Below are positions 30,235 through 38,313 of a stretch of 44,049 bases of DNA, piece after piece. The DNA lies in the NCBI RefSeq assembly GCF_030161595.1, contig NZ_BSUM01000003.1, positions 1 through 44,049 of the forward strand, given 5' to 3'. Every line of letters starts with the position of its first letter. The stretch's first letter is position 1. The notes under the pieces are model-generated. The model had not been told where the DNA came from. It made no database searches and saw only the letters and a list, made by a program, of their open reading frames with translations. Position numbers and translations under genes: made by a program. The DNA comes from Litorihabitans aurantiacus. GTDB lineage: Bacteria > Actinomycetota > Actinomycetes > Actinomycetales > Beutenbergiaceae.

Positions 30235-30296
30235 GTCAGCGATCGTCCGGGCCTGGCGTCGCGATCAAGGCGTGGGCCGGTGGGACACAATCGGAG

Positions 30297-31565
30297 GTGT
30301 CGCTGACCCAGCACGTGGACGATAAGACCTCTCCCGTCCGCCGCTTCTTCGAAGAGCGCTTCCCTCACGTCGGAGAGCTGAAGTATGCCGACGTGAGCAC
30401 GCCGCCGAGCGTCATCGCTGGCCCGTTGGGGCCACTCACGATCACGGACCTGGCCGCGTTCTCGCCCGGTCGCGCCGTCGCGCTCCCGGTCGACGGCGAG
30501 GGCTATCCCTGGCGCGTGGCCGGCACGGCTTTCGACTACCGCTTGCGGTTGGAGCTCGGACCGCTGGACCTCAGCACCACAACGGCGTTCCAGGGCTGGG
30601 ACGACAAGATGCGCCGACCGCAGGGGCGCGCTGCCGACTCCGGCTGGTTGCAGCTCGTCACGGCCCTCGATGCCCTGCACCACCAACTACTCACCCGCGG
30701 ACTCGACGTCGACCAGGAGCGCGAGCTGGCGCGTCTGTGCGGGGTCCTGGCTCTGTACGAACAGGCCTACCGCATGGGAGGCATCCTCAATCCGAAGGTG
30801 GGAGACCTGCCGATCTGGCAACTGCCACCCGGCGCGCCCCTGCCGGAGCTGCTGGCACTCATTGACGGCCGACTCGCGGACGACGTGAGCGCACTGATTG
30901 CCCTCGCGCGCGATCGCGCTCCTGCGCTGGTCCGCCCCACCTCGTTCACCGGCAATCCGTCCTTCGCCCGCAGCCGCGACCTCCGAGGAGCCGACGGCGA
31001 CCTCGTGACAGACGGCACGCTGATCGAGGTCAAGTGTGTTCAGACCGCCGCGCTGGGACGCCGGTACGGCTGGCAGGTGCTCGGCTACCTCCTGGCCGAT
31101 ACCGACGACCGGCATGCCATCACAGCGGTGGGTTGGTACTTCGCGCGCCAGGGCTACCTGTGGTCCTTCTCCGTCGAGGAGTTCCTAACCCGGTTGGCCG
31201 GCCGTCCGGTGAACATCGAGGAAGCCCGCGCCGAGTTCGCGCAGGTGTGCGCCGCCGTCGCACCGCGGCGCCGAGCACCCACCCCGCCAGAACCGGGTTC
31301 AGTGCAGCGGGCGGTGCAGCTTCACCCGCCGGCGAGTGGCCGAGGCAAGTGGCACATGACCGCCGAGGACGTGCCCTGGATCGCACACGGGACCTACCCG
31401 CCAGACGACCTCAGCTCGCCCGCCTGCGGAACCAGCGCGACGCTCAACCTCGACGCCGAACCCCTGTCGCCGCCGGTGGGTACCAGCCAGGCCGACGTCG
31501 CACCTCAGGCGTGCCGACGATGCCTTCTGTACTCCGAAGAGTTCTACGCAAACCGTCCCGACTAG
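30297..31565 (+). CDS. PD-(D/E)XK-type nuclease-like protein
   Basis: A 422-residue protein. The core motif DGDLVTDGTLIEVKC gives Asp233/235, Glu244 and Lys246 of a PD-(D/E)XK site, and YGWQVLGYLLAD provides the following Gln (260) and helix. The N-terminal 200 residues are a helical domain. The C-terminus has cysteines (ACGTSATL, QACRRCLLY) which may bind zinc. PD-(D/E)XK enzymes include restriction, repair and defence nucleases. The protein is longer than Cas4 or Hjc and stands alone, with no methylase nearby. GTG 30297 is chosen because the CACAAT box at 30284-30289 sits seven bases upstream and protein likeness starts there. The function is inferred from the motif set only. Confidence 0.7.
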   Translation: MSLTQHVDDKTSPVRRFFEERFPHVGELKYADVSTPPSVIAGPLGPLTITDLAAFSPGRAVALPVDGEGYPWRVAGTAFDYRLRLELGPLDLSTTTAFQGWDDKMRRPQGRAADSGWLQLVTALDALHHQLLTRGLDVDQERELARLCGVLALYEQAYRMGGILNPKVGDLPIWQLPPGAPLPELLALIDGRLADDVSALIALARDRAPALVRPTSFTGNPSFARSRDLRGADGDLVTDGTLIEVKCVQTAALGRRYGWQVLGYLLADTDDRHAITAVGWYFARQGYLWSFSVEEFLTRLAGRPVNIEEARAEFAQVCAAVAPRRRAPTPPEPGSVQRAVQLHPPASGRGKWHMTAEDVPWIAHGTYPPDDLSSPACGTSATLNLDAEPLSPPVGTSQADVAPQACRRCLLYSEEFYANRPD

Positions 31566-31580
31566 CGCCGGAAACGATCG

Positions 31581-31784
31581 TCACCGGCCTGCTGGTGCGG
31601 ACTGTCGCGGGGTAGCGCCTCTCGGGGGTGGTGCAGGGTCGCCCAGGCACCAGGTGGCACCGCACGTGCGGCAGGCCAGTTGCTTCGTGGGGCCGTCCGC
31701 GTCGCGGCAGCGCTCAACCCACTGGTGAGCGCACCACGGCTGTCCTGCTCGCTCCCACCGTCGCTGCGTCCCCTGTGGCCCCAT
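31581..31784 (-). CDS. Small zinc-ribbon protein (paralogue of the gene at 37.5 kb)
   Basis: A 67-residue protein with RRWERAGQPWCAHQWVERC and LACRTCGATWCLGDPAP. The Cys/His/Cys/Cys pattern likely binds one zinc. It shares the framework RAGxPWCxHxW and LxCxxCGxxWxxGxPAP with the minus-strand gene at 37484-37675. It appears leaderless: TAGCCT (minus strand, 31793-31798) lies eight bases before ATG 31784. A role as a small regulator or nuclease partner is possible, but not shown by the sequence. Confidence 0.62.
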   Translation of the reverse strand: MGPQGTQRRWERAGQPWCAHQWVERCRDADGPTKQLACRTCGATWCLGDPAPPPRGATPRQSAPAGR

Positions 31785-31912
31785 GGCCGTCGAGGCTAGC
31801 GGCGGACTCGACGCCGCGGGGGAATAGGTCGTTGGCGAGTCTCCACAGGTAGCCGGAATCGATCGTTTACCGGTCAGGGATGGTTGGGGGCGGAGCGGTG
31901 ATGGCCCTGGGT

Positions 31913-32665
31913 TTAGACGCGCACGCCGCCGGAGACCTCGATGCGTTCACCGGTGACCCACCGCAGGTCGGTGCAGAGCAGGGCGCGCACGGCGTCGGCG
32001 ATTTCTTGGGGGTCGCCCACTCTTCCCAGGGCGGTGTTGTCTGAAAGGAACGCCCGCACGTTGTGGTCGTCCCGCATGGCGCCACCGTTGAAGTCGGTGG
32101 CGGTGGGCCCGGGAGCCAGGGCGTTGACCCGGATACCTCGCGGACCGAGCTCGTGCGCCAGGTTGCGCGAGAGGGTGTCGAGCGCGGCTTTGGAAGCGGC
32201 ATAGGCGGCCATCCCGGTGCCCACCTGCTGGGAGGCCGAGGAGGTGATGTTCACGATCGCGCCACCGTCGCACAGGATCGGCGCTATCGCCTGTGTGAGC
32301 AGGAAAGGGCCGCGCACGTTCGTGCGCCACAGGGCCTCGAGGTCGTCAGGCGTGATGGTGTCCAGCGGTCCAAAGCGTCCGACACCGGCGTTGTTGACCA
32401 GGGCATCGACGGTCCGCCGGCCCCAGAGGGTCTGGGTGGTGTCGGGGACCGCGGTGGCGAAGGAGGTGATGGAGTCGATGCTGGCGACGTCGAGCTGGAG
32501 GGATGTGGCCTCGTGGCCCGTCGCGCGGATCTGAGCGACGATCTCTTCGACCGGCTTGGGGTCTGACCGGTAGGTGGCGATGACGGCGGTTCCGGCGCTG
32601 GCCAGGGTGGCCGCAATGTGGCGCCCCAGTCCGCGGGTCGCCCCGGTCACGATGGCAATCTTCAT
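31913..32665 (-). CDS. Short-chain dehydrogenase/reductase
   Basis: A 250-residue SDR. Residues 7-14 are TGATRGLG (NAD(P)-binding); NNAG is at about 91-94. Catalytic Ser142/143, Tyr155 and Lys159 lie in NITSSAS and YAASKAAL, and the C-terminal part has TGERIEVSGGVRV. The lack of Asp after the second strand suggests preference for NADPH. It lies 59 bases after a second SDR on the same strand, and both face the AraC regulator. The substrate cannot be told. It is intact. Confidence 0.88.
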   Translation of the reverse strand: MKIAIVTGATRGLGRHIAATLASAGTAVIATYRSDPKPVEEIVAQIRATGHEATSLQLDVASIDSITSFATAVPDTTQTLWGRRTVDALVNNAGVGRFGPLDTITPDDLEALWRTNVRGPFLLTQAIAPILCDGGAIVNITSSASQQVGTGMAAYAASKAALDTLSRNLAHELGPRGIRVNALAPGPTATDFNGGAMRDDHNVRAFLSDNTALGRVGDPQEIADAVRALLCTDLRWVTGERIEVSGGVRV

Positions 32666-32724
32666 GTGGTCGTTCCCTTCGCGGCTGTGACGTTCTGGGT
32701 GTTCGTCACGGCTTAGTTGTGCCT

Positions 32725-33521
32725 CTAGCTCACCCGGGCCGCGACGATGCCGCCGTCGACGTCCAGGATGGTGCCGTGCACGTAGGCCGCCTCGTCTGAG
32801 GCCAGGAACCGCACAGCGTGCGCGATGTCGATGACGCTCCCGGGCTTGCCTGCCGGTGAGGGCGCCGTCAGCGTTTCCAGGATCTCGACCGTGGCCTGGT
32901 TGCCGGGGGTGATGGTCGCACCGGGTGCCACTGCGTTCACGCGAACCCCGTCGGGACCGTACTCGGCGGCCCAGGCCCGGGTGAGCTGTTCCAGGGCGGC
33001 CTTCGTGGCGGGGTACATCCCCACGCCCGGCGTGCCGATATGGGCCATCCAGGAGGTGATGTTGATGATCGCGCCGCGGCCTCGCTCGACCATCCCGGGG
33101 GCGAGCGCGCCCACCAGGTCGTGCGGAACGCGCACGTTGGTGGCCAGGAGTGCAGCGACGTCCTCGTCGGGAAGGGAAGCGGTCGGGCCCACGGGGAAGA
33201 TTCCGGCGTTGTTGACGAGGATGTCGACGCTTCCACCCAGGGCCTGGCTCGCGCGTGCGGCGAAGTCACGGACCGCAGCGGGGCTCGCGGCCAGATCAGC
33301 CGTCAGCGCCGTGGCGCGGCCGCCGGCTGTGGTGATGGCGTCGGCCACCGACCCGGTTCGCTCGGCGTCTCGCCCGTGGACCAGGACATGTGCACCGGAG
33401 GCAGCCAGGACGTGCGCGATGGCTTCCCCGATCCCGCTCGAGGACCCGGTGATGATGGCGGTGCGGCCGACGAGACGCTCATCGCGCGGCAGATCGGTCA
33501 GGACGGAGGGGGTGTTGTCAT
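32725..33521 (-). pseudogene. Second short-chain dehydrogenase, frameshifted at its start
   Basis: From ATG 33521 the frame stops after seven codons. One added base in the G run 33508-33512 gives MTTPPSVLTDLPRDERLVG then RTAIITGSSSGIGEAI, the proper Rossmann start of an SDR of about 266 residues. Downstream, NNAG, NITSWMAHIG and YPATKAALEQ carry the usual Ser/Tyr/Lys set, and VHGTILDVDGG is the standard end. An internal GTG at 33348 would give a 207-residue protein without the cofactor motif, so the longer form is preferred. It is divergent from the AraC gene. A sequencing error in the run is likely. Confidence 0.75.
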
Positions 33522-33599
33522 GCCTCCACGATCCCCGCTCTCGCGTGCGCGGGATTGCCCGATCCGGTCAACTTCTTGCCCGTCGGGTTGGATGGGGCA

Positions 33600-34490
33600 A
33601 TGGATACCCGCGCCGCGGCGAGCTTGGAGCGCTCTGCTGAGCGAGTCCGGCACCACATCGACCACCCCCACCGAGCCGCGAAGCTCGGGCTGCTGCTGGG
33701 ACGGACCCTGACGCCTACCCCGATGCTGTTCGTGCGCTACCCGCCGTCGTTGTCGTTGGTGCTGACCGGTCGCAAGCTATCGGGAGACGACGAGCTGGGC
33801 CATCAGGAGTGGGGGCCGGACCGGTTTCTGATCACCCCAGTAGATCTACCGCTGATCGCGCGCGTGCTCGAGGTCGGTCAGCAGGGGGACTTTTTGTCGG
33901 TGAACTGGCGTCTTGACCCCGCTGTAGTGGTGGAGGTCGCGGCGCAGCTGCCCCGGCAACGCGGCGATGACCAGCCAGCGCGCCTCGGGACGATGACCTA
34001 CGAGCTCGCCGATGCAGTCGAACGGCTCCTGACACTGCTGGACGCACCCCAGGAGGCGGCGGTCCTTGCACCGCTGCTGAGCAGGGAGATCGTCCTGCGG
34101 CTGCTGCAAAGCGATCAGGCTCCACGTCTACTCGCCGCCGCCGAGCACGCCCGGGCCGACGTCGTCGGTGCCGCGATCGCGCGTATGGACCAGGCGCTGG
34201 CTGATCCCTGGACCGTCGAGAGCATCGCGTCCGCGGCCGGGACCAGCCCGGCCACGCTGCGACGCCGCTTTCGTGAGCTGACCGGGCTCACCCCCATGCA
34301 CTACCTCAAGCGGCTACGCCTGGGGGAGGCCCGGCGGGCCATGGTCGTCGACGGACTCTCCGCTGCCCAGGCCAGCGTGCGGGTCGGCTACCTCAGCGCC
34401 TCGCACTTCTCGCGTGACTACCGGGCCACTTACGGGCGCCCGCCGGGTGCTGATGGCACGGCCCTACGAGCTCAACTACGTGCCGGATGA
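33600..34490 (+). CDS. AraC-family transcriptional regulator
   Basis: A 296-residue protein. The N-terminal half (about 1-185) is a cupin-like AraC_N sensing domain. The C-terminal 100 residues have two helix-turn-helix motifs: WTVESIASAAGTSPATLRR and LSAAQASVRVGYLSASHFSR, ended by YRATYGRPPG, the AraC signature. ATG 33600 is preferred because it sits before the conserved N-terminal pattern (DTRAAASLERSAERV); the frame is open further upstream. It faces two SDR genes across about 80 bases, so it likely controls them, probably in response to a compound the SDRs act on. Confidence 0.85.
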   Translation: MDTRAAASLERSAERVRHHIDHPHRAAKLGLLLGRTLTPTPMLFVRYPPSLSLVLTGRKLSGDDELGHQEWGPDRFLITPVDLPLIARVLEVGQQGDFLSVNWRLDPAVVVEVAAQLPRQRGDDQPARLGTMTYELADAVERLLTLLDAPQEAAVLAPLLSREIVLRLLQSDQAPRLLAAAEHARADVVGAAIARMDQALADPWTVESIASAAGTSPATLRRRFRELTGLTPMHYLKRLRLGEARRAMVVDGLSAAQASVRVGYLSASHFSRDYRATYGRPPGADGTALRAQLRAG

Positions 34491-34766
34491 CACCGTGGGG
34501 TGCAGCTTGTTGGCGGGTCGGGCGAGATTCAGCTTGTCGTTCAGTGGATCGTTCACGTCACACCGCCGCCAGCGTCACCATCTACGAACGGACTGGGTCC
34601 CCACCATCTGCGCGTCTGTAGGGACAGCGATCGTCGTAGCCAGCAGTATCGCGACCATCAACGCCTACACCCGCTGCCGACACCGCTGACCCTGCGTCCC
34701 GAAAGGTCGTGACGTGCCGTGGGTGAGACGAAGTGGTTCACATTGGCTTATGCCTACCCTCGACGC

Positions 34767-35465
34767 ATGCGCACCTGGTACGAGGACGTCGTGGGACGTT
34801 TCGTCGCGGAGCGGTTCCCCGATGCGACAAGCGTGATCGTCGCTGGCAGCACCGTGCGTAACGAGCGGACGGCGTCGAGCGATGTCGACCTGTTGCTGCT
34901 CGGCCCTGACGGGTTCCTAGCCGACGGTGCCGACTCGCTCGCCGCCACGTACGCCCACGAGGGCGAGGCGGTCGAGGTGTTCGCATACACGCCCGTGGGC
35001 TTCGAGCGGTGGGCGCAGCGCGGCGTCGAGCAGTGGCGGCCCGTAATCGTGCGGATGCTGCTCGAGGGTCGGGTGCTCGCCGGCGACGAGGTATTGGAGC
35101 AGCTCCGCGAACGCTGGGCCGAGACGTACGACCGCGGCCCTCAGCCCGAAGACGCCGACGTCAACCTCCTGCGCTATGCCATCACCGACCTCGTCGACGA
35201 TCTCGCCGACGTGACCGACGACGTTGAGCGCCGCGTGGTCGCAGCCGAGCTGCTGCGACAGGTCGCGTCCCTCGCGCTCATTACTAACCACCGCTGGATC
35301 GGCACCGGCAAACACCTCTCCCGCGAACTGCGTCGATGGGATGCGGTGCGCGCAGCTCGCCTGACCGACCCGTACGTCGCCGGCGACTTCGACGCCTTCC
35401 ATGCCGCAGCGGCCGCCGAGCTCGAAAGCGCGGGCGGACGACTCCGGACAGGCTTCACGCGCTGA
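34767..35465 (+). CDS. Polymerase-beta-like nucleotidyltransferase
   Basis: A 232-residue protein. AGSTVRNERTASSDVDLLLL has Gly27-Ser28 and the Asp39/Asp41 pair of the nucleotidyltransferase fold, and EAVEVFAY provides a third possible acidic ligand. The C-terminal half is all-helical (NLLRYAITDLVDDLADV, VAAELLRQVASLAL), as in kanamycin- or lincosamide-type transferases and in MNT/HEPN proteins. ATG 34767 is preferred over an upstream GTG because GCCTACCCT stands eight bases before it (leaderless pattern). It may modify an antibiotic or a protein or tRNA. No partner HEPN gene is adjacent, but the C-terminal helices may play that role. Confidence 0.75.
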   Translation: MRTWYEDVVGRFVAERFPDATSVIVAGSTVRNERTASSDVDLLLLGPDGFLADGADSLAATYAHEGEAVEVFAYTPVGFERWAQRGVEQWRPVIVRMLLEGRVLAGDEVLEQLRERWAETYDRGPQPEDADVNLLRYAITDLVDDLADVTDDVERRVVAAELLRQVASLALITNHRWIGTGKHLSRELRRWDAVRAARLTDPYVAGDFDAFHAAAAAELESAGGRLRTGFTR

Positions 35466-35682
35466 GCCTCCCGTACGTCGCCATCGGCCAGGCCGGCTCG
35501 ACCATCAGCGGACGCGAGCTCCGCGCAGGTCGGCGTCCGCAAACGGTCGGCTGCGCACGTCCGCCGGCCGCCGCGAGACACGCCGGCGGGGGAGTGTCCA
35601 CAACCCGTGTACGAATCTTTCCGCTTGTCGGCCGCGGTGAGCACGAGTTTCCGCTCGTCCCAGACCACACTCTCAACAGTGG

Positions 35683-35696
35683 TAACAGTGATGTTA
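35683..35696 (-). promoter_or_regulatory. TAAC-N6-GTTA site upstream of the histidine kinase
   Basis: On the plus strand TAAC-AGTGAT-GTTA; on the minus strand the spacer is ATCACT, close to the ACCACT spacer at 26852. It lies 127 bases before the kinase start. Confidence 0.55.
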
Positions 35697-35810
35697 GATC
35701 CGGTCGCCGGAGAGGGGGAGCCGCAACCTCTCGTCCGATCGGCGCGCGAGCGAAGTTCCCAGCCAGGGCACAACCTGAGCCCAGGAAAGGGAAAAGCAAA
35801 CGTGCGGTCG

Positions 35811-35816
35811 TAGCAT
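35811..35816 (+). promoter_or_regulatory. TAGCAT -10 box, leaderless kinase transcript
   Basis: TAGCAT is followed by GGCGGG and then ATG 35823. No ribosome-binding site is present, in keeping with a leaderless message. Confidence 0.55.
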
Positions 35817-35822
35817 GGCGGG

Positions 35823-37487
35823 ATGTCGTCGATGGCTGATGTTGAGGCGCTTGTGCCGCCTTTGCCGGTGCGGACGGTGCTGTGGCGCACCCAGGCACCG
35901 TTCCTGGTGACACTCGCGGTAGCGCTGGTGGCCGGCGCCGTGACTGAGGCGGGGCCGACGTGGCCGTATGTGGCGGCGGGGGTGGCGGCGGCATGCGCGA
36001 CAGCTGCGACGGGTCTTCTGGTCTCCCGGTTGGGGGAGGGGGTCTTGATCGGTGGTGCGGTGGTGCACATGGTGGTGGTGGCGGGGGTGGATTACGCGTC
36101 GTGGCCCACGACTCCCTCAATGGTGGGTCTGATGATGCTGCCGGCGCTGCACCTGAGCTACGGATTCAGGGCGCGCCGTGGCCCGTATCTCTTGGCGGTC
36201 GGGGTTCCCCCGATCCTGACGGCTCTCGCGCTGGGGTCGAGCAGGGCTGTGGCGGCGACGTGGGCCAGTGCGGCTGTCCAGATCCTGGCCCTCGTCGCGG
36301 TGGCCACGGTGGTGTACCTGTCGGCCCGGCACGCCTGGCTTCAGCGCGTCCAGCTTCAACAGGCACTGCTGGAGGCGCGGGCGGCGGTCAACACCGCGCA
36401 GGTGGTCGCCGATGCGATCGAGACCGGGGTGACCTACTACGACACCGCCGGCAGGGTGGAGGTCCGCAACAAGGCGATGACCGGCTTCGCTCAGCGTGCC
36501 GGCTACGACGCCGAGACCGTGAGCGCGCAGCACATCTACCAGTCCGACCAGGTCACACCCGTGGACCTCGGTGAGCAGCCCATGGAGCGGATGCTGCGAG
36601 GCGACATGGTCGATCACGACCTGTTCTACCTCGGTCCGCCCGGTGACCAGCGAGCCGTCACCTTCACCACCACGAAGCTCGACGGTCTCGCCGGCCCCGC
36701 CGGGTGGGTGCTGGCAGCTCATGACGTCACGGACCTGGTCAACGCGATCACCACCCGCGAGGAGATGATCCTGACCTTCACCCACGAGCTGCGGACCCCG
36801 CTGACCTCGATCATCGGGTTCGCCGAGATGCTCCAGGACACCCTGGACCTGGAGGAGCTGGGTATCGCTCGGCCGGTGGAGGTCATCCACCGCAACGCCA
36901 CCCACCTCTCGACGCTGGTCCAGATGCTCCTGCAGGCGGGGATCGAAGCCCAGGCGGAGCCGCACTTCGCGCCGACGGACGTCGGGGACATCGTTCGGGA
37001 GAGCGTCGCCTCCTTCCAGCCCAAGGCCGCCGGTCGCGGCATCACGTTGGAGGCGGGTACGCCCATCGGTGACACGCGTGCCGAGGTGGATCACCTGCGC
37101 ATCCGGCAGGTGCTGGACAACCTCGTCTCCAACGCGCTGAAGTACCCTCCCGCGGGCACGACGACCCGCGTCCTGGTCGAGGGGACGCCCGACCACGTCC
37201 GCGTCCGAGTGGTCGACCAAGGCCCCGGGATCGACCCGCAGGACCTCCCGCAGCTCTTCCAGCGCGGCTTCCGTTCGGTCACAGCTCGCCGGACCGCAAC
37301 GCAGGGGATGGGACTGGGCCTCGCGATCGCACGGGACATCGCACGGGCGCACTCGGGCGAGGTCACGATGGTCAACAACCCCGACGGCGGAACCACCTTC
37401 ACACTTGAGTTGCCACGACACCCGAACGTACAGACCGCTGACGCAGCGGCAGGGGACCAGGCGACCTACTCCTCGGCTCTCACCTAG
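35823..37487 (+). CDS. Membrane sensor histidine kinase with PAS domain
   Basis: A 554-residue protein. About five or six hydrophobic segments lie in the first 170 residues, then a PAS-like region (about 190-305, YYDTAGRVEVRNKAMTGFA). His321 in FTHELRTPLTSIIGF is the phosphorylated residue. The N, G1 and G2 boxes are LDNLVSNALKYPP, VDQGPGIDP and GMGLGLAIARDIARAH. It is a complete kinase. The nearest response regulator is 1.2 kb downstream on the other strand (38697-39538), with a degenerate receiver. The lack of an adjacent cognate regulator is odd, and the kinase may phosphorylate a chromosomal partner. The leaderless start is at 35823. A minus-strand gene overlaps its last four bases. Confidence 0.88.
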   Translation: MSSMADVEALVPPLPVRTVLWRTQAPFLVTLAVALVAGAVTEAGPTWPYVAAGVAAACATAATGLLVSRLGEGVLIGGAVVHMVVVAGVDYASWPTTPSMVGLMMLPALHLSYGFRARRGPYLLAVGVPPILTALALGSSRAVAATWASAAVQILALVAVATVVYLSARHAWLQRVQLQQALLEARAAVNTAQVVADAIETGVTYYDTAGRVEVRNKAMTGFAQRAGYDAETVSAQHIYQSDQVTPVDLGEQPMERMLRGDMVDHDLFYLGPPGDQRAVTFTTTKLDGLAGPAGWVLAAHDVTDLVNAITTREEMILTFTHELRTPLTSIIGFAEMLQDTLDLEELGIARPVEVIHRNATHLSTLVQMLLQAGIEAQAEPHFAPTDVGDIVRESVASFQPKAAGRGITLEAGTPIGDTRAEVDHLRIRQVLDNLVSNALKYPPAGTTTRVLVEGTPDHVRVRVVDQGPGIDPQDLPQLFQRGFRSVTARRTATQGMGLGLAIARDIARAHSGEVTMVNNPDGGTTFTLELPRHPNVQTADAAAGDQATYSSALT

Positions 37488-37675
37488 ACCGGGGGAGGCG
37501 GGCGCTGCACCTCAGGGAGGGGTGCGGGGGCGGGGGACCCAACTTCCCACCTCGTGCCGCACATCTGGCAGGTCAGAAGACCATCTTCGTGGCGGGTAGC
37601 CCACAGGTGAGAGCACCACGGACGCCCCGCGCGATGCCAGCGCTCCTGCCGGTCTCGGGCGTCCTCCTCGCTCAC
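37484..37675 (-). CDS. Small zinc-ribbon protein (paralogue of the gene at 31.6 kb)
   Basis: A 63-residue protein with RWHRAGRPWCSHLWATRHED and LTCQMCGTRWEVGSPAPAP. It is the same Cys-His-Cys-Cys framework as the gene at 31581-31784. The GTG start at 37675 is preceded by TAAGGT (minus strand, 37683-37688) seven bases upstream, a leaderless pattern. It overlaps the kinase end by four bases from the opposite strand. Two copies in one element suggest a shared regulatory or structural role, but the function is unknown. Confidence 0.62.
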   Translation of the reverse strand: MSEEDARDRQERWHRAGRPWCSHLWATRHEDGLLTCQMCGTRWEVGSPAPAPLPEVQRPPPPV

Positions 37676-37731
37676 TCACGTGACCTTAGGGAAAAAGCAG
37701 TAACCGTGGGAGAATGTTCGCTAACAAAAGT

Positions 37732-37746
37732 TTCGCTTACAGCGAA
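37732..37746. promoter_or_regulatory. 6+3+6 dyad upstream of the zinc-ribbon gene
   Basis: TTCGCT-TAC-AGCGAA, a perfect dyad preceded by a half copy TTCGCTAAC at 37718-37726. It lies about 60 bases from the start of the zinc-ribbon gene on the minus strand, so it may be its operator. The regulator is unknown. Confidence 0.5.
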
Positions 37747-37805
37747 CGCTGGCGTGAGGTGAAGGCGTGTCAGCCCGGGCTCCATAAGTCGGAGGTCGTA
37801 GAGCT

Positions 37806-38177
37806 TCAGCCGGCGAGTTCGGACTCGGTAAACGGGACGACGGGGATCGCCTCGGTGTGGGTGGCGGACTTGGCCTCGAGGTACGCGCACAGCTCGGCGG
37901 CGGTCCGCAGCTCGGCGGTCAGCTGGTGGAGCTCGGAGCTGCTGAGGATGGTTTCGTCGGGTTGGGGTTCGATGACCACGCGCCAGCGGGGGTCGCCCGG
38001 CTCGTGGGGCTGCATGTACACCGTGGTGGTGGCGTTGCTCAGCGGGACCACGACCAGACCGGTGTCGGTCCCGGCCGGCCCGTCCTGGATGACCACGCGA
38101 GCGGTTTCGGCCACGGGGTGGGCGGGGGTGAACTCCTCCAGCCACTGATCGAGTGTCTGCTTGCTGCGGAACGGCAT
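37806..38177 (-). CDS. Hypothetical protein (123 residues)
   Basis: Start ATG 38177 follows GGGAGGTGA. The protein is soluble and acidic: TLDQWLEEFTPAHPVAETA, VVIQDGPAGTDTGLVVVPL, TVYMQPHEPGDPRWRVVIE, then a helix TAELRTAAELCAYLEAK. It has no membrane segment or catalytic motif and no recognised family. It may be a small stress or regulatory protein. It lies alone on the minus strand between the zinc-ribbon and VOC genes. Confidence 0.62.
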   Translation of the reverse strand: MPFRSKQTLDQWLEEFTPAHPVAETARVVIQDGPAGTDTGLVVVPLSNATTTVYMQPHEPGDPRWRVVIEPQPDETILSSSELHQLTAELRTAAELCAYLEAKSATHTEAIPVVPFTESELAG

Positions 38178-38313
38178 GTGGTCACCTCCCCGGGGTGATG
38201 GGCGCACGGGCCGTCGGTGGCCCAGCCGTTGATTCTAGAGGTTCGATTCCGGGCCGACCGACCGAGCTGTCTTGGGTCGAAGCGGGGGAGTCGGGCCGCT
38301 ATCGTCACCTGCC

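Larger units (their letters stand above)
35466..35822. other. Intergenic region before the histidine kinase
   Basis: 357 bases with no supported gene. It holds the TAAC-N6-GTTA site at 35683-35696 and the leaderless -10 box TAGCAT at 35811-35816, six bases before the kinase ATG. Otherwise nothing recognisable. Confidence 0.55.

Noticed and set aside
34414-34689. Short plus-strand frame at the end of the AraC gene
   Set aside because: It overlaps the AraC C-terminal coding region out of frame and lacks a convincing start signal.
36117-37421. Long minus-strand open frame opposite the histidine kinase
   Set aside because: Antisense shadow of a gene with complete kinase motifs; the composition is not protein-like.
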